From Planctomycetota bacterium (GTDB lineage Bacteria > Planctomycetota > UBA1135 > UBA2386): a stretch of 64,000 nt of DNA. The position numbers were made by a program, and so were the translations under genes. This document shows positions 7,997 through 15,349 of the stretch, in pieces (the first letter of the stretch is position 1; each line of letters begins with the position of its first letter). The DNA lies in the NCBI GenBank assembly GCA_020638735.1, contig JACKHZ010000010.1, positions 372,001 through 436,000 of the forward strand. Direction: 5' to 3'. Below the pieces are notes generated by a model. The model was not told where the DNA came from, made no database searches, and saw only the letters and a list, made by a program, of their open reading frames with translations.

Positions 7997-10204
7997 GTGC
8001 ACCCGACTCGCCGACGGGTCGCGCTGCTGCGTCGCATTCACCATGCACGCCATGTCGATACCCATGAGGCGGCGGCCTTGATCGGCGCCTTGCGCCGGCA
8101 CAGTCTGCCCGCCGTGTGCGGGTTCGGTTTCGTCGCCCTGGCAGGGGCGATGTTCGTCGATGCCTGGCGCGCGCCGCACGAAGGCATGGTCGCGCAGGTC
8201 GCGGCGGTGGAGGAGATCGCGGCGCGCAGCGCGCAGTTCGAGCAGCGCACCCTCGAGGCGAAGATCGCGGCGGCTGCCGTGGCCGTTCGGGACGCGGTCG
8301 TGCGGCAGGTGCTGACGGCGCCCGACGACCAGGTCGCGCTGGCGGCGTTGTTGGGGCAGTTGGGTGGGATCTGGCCGATCGTGGACGTGGCGATCGAGCA
8401 GACGTCCCCGCCGGGCGGCGCGGAGCGAAGCACCTTCCGCTGGCCCGTGGTCGCTTCCATGCCCGAGCTCGGGCAGGTCGTCGTCACGGTCGACGACGGC
8501 GTCGCCGAGCGCCTGCGCGACGAACAGGCGGGTCGGGTCGTCGACACCGTCGCCGCGATCGAGCGCGTCGGCAGCCAGGTCGGGCAACGCCAGCGCGTCG
8601 GCCTCGGCGTCTGCACGCTGCTGCTGGTCGCCCTGGCGGCGTGGATGGGCGCTCGGTTCCGTCGCCGGCCGCCGCCCGATTCCGCCATTCCGCCGGCGTC
8701 GATGGAGCGGGTGGAGGCCGCGCAGGCGGCGTTCCTCGCCATGATGAGTCACGAGTTGCGCACGCCGCTCAACGCCGTGCTCGGTGCTTCCGAGCTGCTG
8801 CGCGCGACGGCGCTGGACCCGGAACAGCGGGAGCTGCTCAGCGTCTCCGATCGTTCTGGTCGCCAGCTGCTGTCGTTGGTGGACGGGTTGCTGGACCTCG
8901 CCGAACTCGAGGGCGGCCGCCTGCACGTGGCCAGGAGCGTGTTCGACATCGAGCTGCTGTTGGAGGACGCGCTGCAGATGTTCGCCGAGGCGGCGCAGGC
9001 CAAGGGGCTGGGCCTGGAGCTCGAACTCGACGAAGGCTTCCCCGACATCGTCGTCGGCGACGAAGCGCGGCTGCGAGAAGTGCTGGTGGCGCTGTTGTCG
9101 AACGCGGTCAAGTTCACGGCGCGGGGCGCGGTCCGGCTGGTCGCCCGCAGCGTGGGCCCGGCCGGCCGCACGCTGCGCGTCGAGGTGGTCGACACCGGCG
9201 TGGGTATCGACGCGGCGTCGATCCCGCGGTTGTTCGGCCGCTTCGAGCAGGGGCAGCGTGGCAGCACGCGCGGCGCCGACGGCGCCGGCGTCGGTCTCGC
9301 CCTGGCGCGGGCCCTCGTGCAGCGTATGGGCGGGCGGATCGGCGCCGTCAGCGAACCGGGTCAGGGAAGCACGTTCTGGTTCGAGCTGCCGAACGGCCGG
9401 CCAGGAGACCTCGAGCGACAGGAGTTCGCGATGATGCAGCCGCTGCGCGGCCGGCGCGTGCTGCTGCTGACCTCCAGCGAAGAGCTGGCGGCGCGTGTCA
9501 CCGGTCAGTTGCTGTCGCAAGGCTGCGAGGTGTCGCTGTTCTCGCCGTCTCGCGCCGCCGACCTGGCATCTGCACCTGACCTCGCCTGGGACTGCGTCGT
9601 GGTGGACGTCGAGGTCGCGACGCGGTTCGGTGCCGGCTGGGGCCGATGCATGCCGCCGACCGTGGTGCTGGGCAATCACCGCGAGGTGCGCGGGGGTGAG
9701 CTGGTCCGGCTGCCGGTGCGCAAGTCGGAGCTGCTGCAGGCGGTGCAGCGCGCATGCCGGCGGCCGGCGGCTGCGTCGGGTACGAGGCGTCGCCGTGTGC
9801 TGGTCGCCGAGGACAACCCGGTCAACCGGCGCATGGTCGAGAAGATGCTGGAGGTCGTCGGCTGCGACGCAGTGGTGACCGCGGACGGCTTCGAGGCGCT
9901 CGCCGCGTGGCGCGAAGCAGCCTTCGACCTCGTGCTGATGGACTACCAGATGCCCAACCTCGATGGGCCGCAGACGGCGCAGCGGCTGCGCGCCCTGCCT
10001 GGTGGCGCGGCGGTGCCGATCGTCGCCTTCACGGCCAATTCCAGTGACGACGTGCGCGACGCATGCCGGGCGGCCGGCATGGACGGCTTCCTCGCCAAGC
10101 CGCTCCGCCTCGCGGACCTGGAGCAGGTGGTGGCGCGTTGGGCGCCGCGCGCGGCGGAGTTCGTCGAGCGACTCGGCGGCAGCTCCGCGCAGGTGCAGCA
10201 GTAG
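7997..10204 (+). CDS. Hybrid sensor histidine kinase with C-terminal receiver
   Basis: 735 aa from a GTG; no in-frame ATG precedes the membrane segment, so GTG (or a TTG about 87 bp later) must serve. One N-terminal helix (about residues 36-54), a ~140-aa periplasmic region, a second helix (about 196-215, VGLGVCTLLLVALAAWMG), a dimerisation domain with phospho-acceptor His252 in MMSHELRTPLN, then the ATPase with N-box LLSNAVKFT, G1 VDTGVGIDAASIP and G2 GAGVGLALARALVQRMGG. A ~110-residue segment beginning GRRVLLLTSSEEL looks like a degenerate receiver, followed by a good receiver (RRVLVAEDNPVN; phospho-acceptor Asp649 in VLMDYQMPNLDG; lysine in FLAKPL). It should autophosphorylate and pass phosphate to its own receiver. 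No partner regulator is adjacent and the signal is unknown. Confidence 0.92.
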   Translation: MHPTRRRVALLRRIHHARHVDTHEAAALIGALRRHSLPAVCGFGFVALAGAMFVDAWRAPHEGMVAQVAAVEEIAARSAQFEQRTLEAKIAAAAVAVRDAVVRQVLTAPDDQVALAALLGQLGGIWPIVDVAIEQTSPPGGAERSTFRWPVVASMPELGQVVVTVDDGVAERLRDEQAGRVVDTVAAIERVGSQVGQRQRVGLGVCTLLLVALAAWMGARFRRRPPPDSAIPPASMERVEAAQAAFLAMMSHELRTPLNAVLGASELLRATALDPEQRELLSVSDRSGRQLLSLVDGLLDLAELEGGRLHVARSVFDIELLLEDALQMFAEAAQAKGLGLELELDEGFPDIVVGDEARLREVLVALLSNAVKFTARGAVRLVARSVGPAGRTLRVEVVDTGVGIDAASIPRLFGRFEQGQRGSTRGADGAGVGLALARALVQRMGGRIGAVSEPGQGSTFWFELPNGRPGDLERQEFAMMQPLRGRRVLLLTSSEELAARVTGQLLSQGCEVSLFSPSRAADLASAPDLAWDCVVVDVEVATRFGAGWGRCMPPTVVLGNHREVRGGELVRLPVRKSELLQAVQRACRRPAAASGTRRRRVLVAEDNPVNRRMVEKMLEVVGCDAVVTADGFEALAAWREAAFDLVLMDYQMPNLDGPQTAQRLRALPGGAAVPIVAFTANSSDDVRDACRAAGMDGFLAKPLRLADLEQVVARWAPRAAEFVERLGGSSAQVQQ

Positions 10205-10205
10205 T

Positions 10206-10235
10206 CTGCCGCGCGGCCGGCGTCAGCCGCGGCAG
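10206..10235. terminator. Candidate hairpin between convergent kinase and icd genes
   Basis: An 8-bp inverted repeat, ctgccgcg and cgcggcag, separated by 14 bases, sits exactly at the convergent ends of the hybrid kinase (stop at 10204) and icd (stop at 10223). There is no T-run on either side, so it is at best a weak or factor-dependent bidirectional terminator. Confidence 0.3.
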
Positions 10236-12454
10236 CTGGCGACGATCTCGTTGAGGGTCGCGCTGGGGCGCATCGCGGCGGCGGCGCGGCTCGGGTCCGG
10301 GCGGTAGTAGCCGCCGACGTCGATCGGCTTGCCTTGCACGCCGTTCAGCTCGGCGACGATCTTCGCCTCGTTGTCGGACAGCGCCGCGGCGACCGGCGCG
10401 AAACGGCGGGCCAGCGCCGCGTCGTCCTGTTGGGCCGCCAGCGCCTTGGCCCAGTAGGCGGCGAGGTAGTAGTGGCTGCCGCGGTTGTCGATGCCGCCGA
10501 CCTTGCGCGCCGGACCCTTGTCCTGCAGCAGATACTGCGCGGCGGCCTCGTCGAGCGTCTTCGCGAACACGCGCGCGGTGGCGTGGCCGCTGCGCTCGGC
10601 GATGTGCTCGAACGACGCGGCCAGCGCCAGGAACTCGCCGAGCGAGTCCCAGCGGAGGTGGCCCTCGGCGACGAACTGCTGGACGTGCTTCGGCGCCGAG
10701 CCGCCGGCGCCGGTCTCGAAGAGGCCGCCGCCGTTCATCAGCGGGACGATCGAGAGCATCTTCGCCGAGGTGCCGAGCTCGAGGATCGGGAAGAGGTCGG
10801 TGAGGAAGTCGCGGAGGACGTTGCCGGTGACCGAGATCGTGTCCTTGCCCGCGCGGATCCGCTCGAGCGAGAAGGTCGTCGCCTTGACCGGCGACATGAT
10901 GTGGATCTCGAGGCCCTCGGTGCTCTCGTCGGCGAGGTAGGCGTTGACCTTCTTGATCAGCTCGGCGTCGTGGGCCCGCGCCGCGTCGAGCCAGAAGACC
11001 GCCGGGGCGCCGGTCGCCCGCGCGCGGCGGACCGCGAGCTGGACCCAGTCGCGGATCGGCGCGTCCTTGACCTGGCACATCCGCCAGATGTCGCCGGCCC
11101 CGACCGCGTGCTCGAGGAGCGTCTCACCGGCGCCGTTGACCACCCGGACGACGCCGTCACCGGCGATCTCGAAGGTCTTGTCGTGGGAGCCGTACTCCTC
11201 GGCCTTCTGGGCCATGAGGCCGACGTTGGAGACGCTCCCCATGGTCGCCGGGTCGTAGGCGCCGTGGGCCTTGCAGTCGTCGATCACCGCCTGGTAGACG
11301 CCGGCGTAGGAGGAGTCGGGGATCACCGCCTTGGTGTCCTGGAGCTTGCCGGCGGCGTTCCACATCTTGCCGGAGGAGCGGATCATCGCCGGCATCGACG
11401 CGTCGATGATCACGTCGCTGGGGACGTGGAGGTTGGTGATCCCGCGGTCGGAGTCGACCATCGCCAGGGCCGGGCCGGCGGCGTAGGTCGCCGCGATCTC
11501 GGCCTCGATCGCGCTGCGCTCGGCGTCGGGCAACGTCGCGATCTTGGCGACGACGTCGCCGAAGCCGTTGCGGGTGTTGGCGCCGAGCTTCGCGAAGGTC
11601 GCGCCGTGCTTCTGGAACAGGTCGGCGAAGTAGACCTTGACCGCGTGGCCGAAGATGATCGGGTCGGAGACCTTCATCATCGTCGCCTTCATGTGGAGCG
11701 AGAAGAGGACGCCCTTGGCCCGGGCGTCGGCGACCTGCGCGTCGAGGAAGGCGACGAGCGCCGCCCGGCTCATCACCGTCGCGTCGATCACCTCGCCGGC
11801 GAGGAGCTTCAGCGGCGAGCGGAGGGCGGTGACGGTGCCGTCGGCGGCGACGTGCTCGATCCGCACGGTGTCGGCGGCGGCCATCGTCACCGAGCGCTCG
11901 TTGTGGAAGAAGTCGCCGGCGCTCATCGTCGACACGTGGGTCTGCGAGTCGGCCGACCACTTGCCCATCGAGTGCGGGTTCTTGCGGGCGTAGGCCTTGA
12001 CCGCCGCCGGCGCCCGGCGGTCGGAGTTGCCCTCGCGGAGGACCGGGTTGACCGCGCTCCCCTTGATCGCGTCGTAGCGCGCCTTGATCGCCTTCTGGGC
12101 GTCATCGGCGGGGTCCTCGGGGTAGCTCGGGACGGCGTAGCCGTGGGCCTGGAGCTCGGCGATCGCCGCCTTGAGCTGGGGCACCGAGGCGCTGATGTTC
12201 GGCAGCTTGATGATGTTGGCGGCCGGCGTCTGCGCCAGGCGGCCGAGCTCCGCCAGCGCGTCGGCGGCGCGCTGCGACTCCGGCAGCAGGTCGGCGAACG
12301 CGGCCAGCATGCGGCCCGACAGGGAGATGTCGCGGGTCTCGATGCCGATGCCCGTGCCCTGCAGGAACGCCTCGACGATCGGCAGGAACGAGTAGGTGGC
12401 GAGCGCGGGGGCCTCGTCGGTGTGCGTGTAGACGATGTTCGGGGCGTCGGTCAT
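10223..12454 (-). CDS. icd: Isocitrate dehydrogenase, NADP-dependent, monomeric type
   Basis: 743 aa, the expected size for the ~80 kDa monomeric isocitrate dehydrogenase (IDH-II), which oxidatively decarboxylates isocitrate to 2-oxoglutarate in the TCA cycle. Diagnostic segments include NIVYTHTDEAPALATYSFLP at the start, NIIKLPNISASVPQLKAAI, LREGNSDRRAPAAVK, NPHSMGKWSADSQTHVS, GDFFHNERS, GNVLRDFLTDLFPILELGTS, MNGGGLFETGAGGSAPKH and GGIDNRGSHYYLA. The gene is intact. Its codon use is not uniform: roughly the central 1.5 kb (about 10,650-12,190) uses mainly CTC for Leu and GTC for Val, whereas both ends use CTG like the neighbouring genes, suggesting a recombined segment. It starts 85 bp from a divergent secreted-protein gene. 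Confidence 0.95.
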   Translation of the reverse strand: MTDAPNIVYTHTDEAPALATYSFLPIVEAFLQGTGIGIETRDISLSGRMLAAFADLLPESQRAADALAELGRLAQTPAANIIKLPNISASVPQLKAAIAELQAHGYAVPSYPEDPADDAQKAIKARYDAIKGSAVNPVLREGNSDRRAPAAVKAYARKNPHSMGKWSADSQTHVSTMSAGDFFHNERSVTMAAADTVRIEHVAADGTVTALRSPLKLLAGEVIDATVMSRAALVAFLDAQVADARAKGVLFSLHMKATMMKVSDPIIFGHAVKVYFADLFQKHGATFAKLGANTRNGFGDVVAKIATLPDAERSAIEAEIAATYAAGPALAMVDSDRGITNLHVPSDVIIDASMPAMIRSSGKMWNAAGKLQDTKAVIPDSSYAGVYQAVIDDCKAHGAYDPATMGSVSNVGLMAQKAEEYGSHDKTFEIAGDGVVRVVNGAGETLLEHAVGAGDIWRMCQVKDAPIRDWVQLAVRRARATGAPAVFWLDAARAHDAELIKKVNAYLADESTEGLEIHIMSPVKATTFSLERIRAGKDTISVTGNVLRDFLTDLFPILELGTSAKMLSIVPLMNGGGLFETGAGGSAPKHVQQFVAEGHLRWDSLGEFLALAASFEHIAERSGHATARVFAKTLDEAAAQYLLQDKGPARKVGGIDNRGSHYYLAAYWAKALAAQQDDAALARRFAPVAAALSDNEAKIVAELNGVQGKPIDVGGYYRPDPSRAAAAMRPSATLNEIVASCRG

Positions 12455-12539
12455 GGCCGCAGGGTGGATCAGCTGTTGGGTGGGCGTGAGTTCGGGGGGA
12501 AGAAGTTAGCAGATCGCCCAGGCACTATCCTCTGGCCCC

Positions 12540-14384
12540 ATGTTCGGAGCCGCCCTGCTGCTGTCCCTGGCCACCGTGCCGGTCGTGCAACACCCCGAAA
12601 CCGCTGCCGCCGAGCCGATCGCCGCGCTGTGCGAACGCTTCGCCGGCTTCGACCAGGACCGCGACGGGCACCCGGAGCTGACCTCGGTGCGGGTCCTGCA
12701 CGAAGCGGGGGCCGACGGGCCGCAGGTGCTGGTGCTGGTCGAGCCGCGGCTGCTCGAGACCGGCGCGGCCGGCGCGTCGGTGCTCGACCTCGCGCCGCGC
12801 GTGCGCCGGCTGGTCGACGATCTCGGCGGCGAAGGGCGCCGCGCCGCGGCGCTGGCCGTGCAGCTGGCGCCGTGCGAACACCACCAGGACGGTCGCTACG
12901 TGCTGGCGCTGCGCGAGCTGCTGCGCGCGTTCGCCGCGCGCGGCCCGCTCGAGGCGGCGCTGTTGGTGGGGCACTTCCCCGACGCGTTGATCGTGCGCAC
13001 CTGCAACTGGCGCCGGCGCGACGACGTGGTGCTGCGCCGCGGCAAGCCGGATCAGGCGGTGCACGAGGGCGCGCACTGGCTGCGCCGCGTGCCGGAGGAC
13101 GTCGCGCACCGCGCCGACCTGGTGCTCGGCGATCTCGACGGCGACTGGGCCTCTGTCTACGTGCAGCCTCACACGCGGCTCGAGACGATCTCGGCGGTGT
13201 TCGCCGGCGCGGTGCCCGAGCGCGGCGGCGTGTGCGTCGACTTCGAGCGCGGCGGCGTCGAGTTCGAGGACTTCTTCCTGGTCAGCGACGGCAAGTGCGA
13301 GGTCGCGGAGGTGCTCGGCGTCGACGGCGCGGTCGCCGGCCACACGGTGCTGCTCGACGATCGCAGCGCCGATCACGAGTGCAGCGTCGCCGACCGCGCC
13401 CGGCCCAACGTGCTCGCGCACCCCGAAGTGCTGGTCTCGCGCATCGATGCGCGCGGCTCGGCGATGGTGCCGCGCGACGACGTCGTCGGCGTCGACGGTG
13501 AGCACCTGCTCGGCGCCGATGGCAAGCCGCAGGCGGTGCGCTTCGCCACGGCGGCAGCTGCGCCGAAGTGGAACGCGGTGTGGCGGCACGACGAAGCGCT
13601 CGAGCGGCGGTTGCTCGCCGACTACCTGGACCGCAACCACGCCTACCGCACCGGCGCCGCCGTGGTCGCGTGGCGGCCGACGTCGCTGGCCTGTGGGCTC
13701 GGCTCGGGCTTCCGCGAGATCTCGCGCGCCGGCAGCGACTGGCTGCCCGCGGCGCCGGCGTCGGACGTGCACGGCGACCCTTCGCTGCTGAGCGTCGCCG
13801 CGTGGCTGCAGCTGCCGGCGGTGCTGCGCACCCTCCGCGCGCACAGCGACCCTTGGGGCAGCGTCTTCGGCAGGCCCGACCTCGCCGCGCTGGAACAGGC
13901 GATCGGTGGCCCGAGCTGGTCGTGGACGCTGCGCGGCGATCGCCTCGAACCGTCGCTGCGCGCCGCGTGCGGCGGCGGCAAGCTCGACTGGTTCCTGCTG
14001 CACACGCTGTGGCAGAACGGCCGCGTCGCCGCCGGGCCGACCTTCTACCACCACACCGGCTGCGAGGGCATCTCGCCGCCGGGTTGGTCGCGCCTGGCCT
14101 ACGACCATCCGGGCTACGGCGTGCGGCAGGGCGCCGAGGCGCTGTTGCTGTTCGGCAACGGTCTGGCGCTGGTCGGCCGCGCCAAGGTCTTCTACGACGA
14201 GCCGCGTGGCTTCGCCGCCGCGCTGGCCGCCGGCGAGACGTTCGGCGCGGCGTGGGCGCGCTACTTCGACCTCGAGTCCGCGGCGGCGTCGTGGGGCGAG
14301 GTCGGCGGTGACATCGGCCGCAAGCGCAGCTACTTCTGGAGCGTGCTCGGCGACGTCACGCTGCGGTTGCGGCGGCCGGACTGA
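12540..14384 (+). CDS. Secreted protein of unknown function, 614 aa
   Basis: Not recognised. The N-terminus MFGAALLLSLATVPVVQ looks like a short signal peptide. Soon after, FDQDRDGHPEL is a DxDxDG calcium-loop pattern of the EF-hand/dockerin type, and LGDLDGDWASVYV is a second Asp-rich loop near residue 197. In between are an alternating strand/helix pattern (ALAVQLAPCEH, AALLVGHFPDALIV) and a Cys residue in RTCNWRRRDDV; the LLVGxxPD/DLDGDW pairing vaguely recalls clostripain/gingipain-like (C25) proteins, but no catalytic His-Cys pair could be assigned. The C-terminal 250 residues are Trp- and His-rich (WLQLPAVLRTLRAH, FYHHTGCEGISPPGW). Codon use matches its neighbours. It is probably a single-gene unit divergent from icd. 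Confidence 0.75.
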   Translation: MFGAALLLSLATVPVVQHPETAAAEPIAALCERFAGFDQDRDGHPELTSVRVLHEAGADGPQVLVLVEPRLLETGAAGASVLDLAPRVRRLVDDLGGEGRRAAALAVQLAPCEHHQDGRYVLALRELLRAFAARGPLEAALLVGHFPDALIVRTCNWRRRDDVVLRRGKPDQAVHEGAHWLRRVPEDVAHRADLVLGDLDGDWASVYVQPHTRLETISAVFAGAVPERGGVCVDFERGGVEFEDFFLVSDGKCEVAEVLGVDGAVAGHTVLLDDRSADHECSVADRARPNVLAHPEVLVSRIDARGSAMVPRDDVVGVDGEHLLGADGKPQAVRFATAAAAPKWNAVWRHDEALERRLLADYLDRNHAYRTGAAVVAWRPTSLACGLGSGFREISRAGSDWLPAAPASDVHGDPSLLSVAAWLQLPAVLRTLRAHSDPWGSVFGRPDLAALEQAIGGPSWSWTLRGDRLEPSLRAACGGGKLDWFLLHTLWQNGRVAAGPTFYHHTGCEGISPPGWSRLAYDHPGYGVRQGAEALLLFGNGLALVGRAKVFYDEPRGFAAALAAGETFGAAWARYFDLESAAASWGEVGGDIGRKRSYFWSVLGDVTLRLRRPD

Positions 14385-14436
14385 GGTCGTACCTGCGGGA
14401 CTTCGCGCAAGCAGGCCGCCGAATCGGCGCCGCGCG

Positions 14437-15207
14437 TCAGGGCAGCTCGCGCACGCGCAGGTTCCGGAACTCGACCTTCGCGCCCTCGGCCTCGAGCGCG
14501 AGGTAGCCGGTGGCGGGCTTGCAGCCGGTGCCGCCGCTGACCTCCTCGCCGTTGACCCACAGGCGGATCTCGCCGTTGATCGCCCGCACGTAGTAGTGGT
14601 TCCACTGCCCGGCGGGGCGCACCAGCCGCTGGGTCGGGAAGCAGCGCTGGCTCTTCGGGTTGCCGACCACGTAGTCGGCGCCGGTGGCGTCCTTGTAGGT
14701 GATCTGCGGCGTGAACGCGGTCATGCTCGCCTGGCCGACCGGGAACACGTCGCCGTGGCTGGTGAACCAGTCCGACTGCTTGCCCTTCGACTTCAGCCAG
14801 TTCTCCTCGTAGCCGAGGTCGAGCACCTGCACCTCGATGCCAGTGCGCGGCAGCGTGCCGGGCGGCAGATCGGTGAACGCGCTCTCGGGGCACCAGACGA
14901 ACACGCCCGAGTTGCCGCCGTGCACGTGGTGACGCCACTCGCAGACCAGCTCGAAGTTGGTGAACTGCTGCCGGCTCTTGGCGCCGCCGAGCGGCTTGCC
15001 GGTGCAGACGATGACGCCGTCGTGCTCCTGCCAGGTGTCGGCGTCGCCGTTGACGTTGACGAAGTCGGCGAGGGTCAATTGGCGCCAACCGGGGCCGTTG
15101 CCGTCGACGAACGCGCGCGGCAGCGCCGGGTCCTGGCGCAGGCTCGAGGTCAGGGTCGTGGCGCCGAGCAGCACGAGCGCGGTCAGCGTGGAGAGCTTGG
15201 TGGGCAT
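14437..15207 (-). CDS. DUF1080 family protein (3-keto-disaccharide hydrolase-like)
   Basis: 256 aa with a signal peptide (MPTKLSTLTALVLLGATTL) and a single jelly-roll domain. Family hallmarks are the GWRQLTLADFVN opening, GVIVCTGKP, FTNFELVCEWRHH, GGNSGVFVW, PRTGIEVQVLD, WNHYYVRAINGEIRLWVNGEEV and a final GYLALEAEGAKVEFRNLRVREL. DUF1080 proteins are abundant in planctomycetes; characterised members cleave 3-keto-glycosides made by Gfo/Idh/MocA dehydrogenases, acting outside the cytoplasm. Such a dehydrogenase begins this window 14 kb away, but no direct neighbour supports a pathway. It is convergent with the 614-aa secreted protein and divergent from the EF-hand membrane protein. Confidence 0.9.
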   Translation of the reverse strand: MPTKLSTLTALVLLGATTLTSSLRQDPALPRAFVDGNGPGWRQLTLADFVNVNGDADTWQEHDGVIVCTGKPLGGAKSRQQFTNFELVCEWRHHVHGGNSGVFVWCPESAFTDLPPGTLPRTGIEVQVLDLGYEENWLKSKGKQSDWFTSHGDVFPVGQASMTAFTPQITYKDATGADYVVGNPKSQRCFPTQRLVRPAGQWNHYYVRAINGEIRLWVNGEEVSGGTGCKPATGYLALEAEGAKVEFRNLRVRELP

Positions 15208-15349
15208 GGGCGCAAGTATGTACCCGCGTCGCCTTTCGCCAATCGTACGTCGGCACCGGATGGGGAGGGATTTGGCCGGGTGCTATTGACCGGCAATGGC
15301 CGCTTCGCACAGTGGTCGCCCTCGCCACGACAGGAGACCAGAACTCGCA

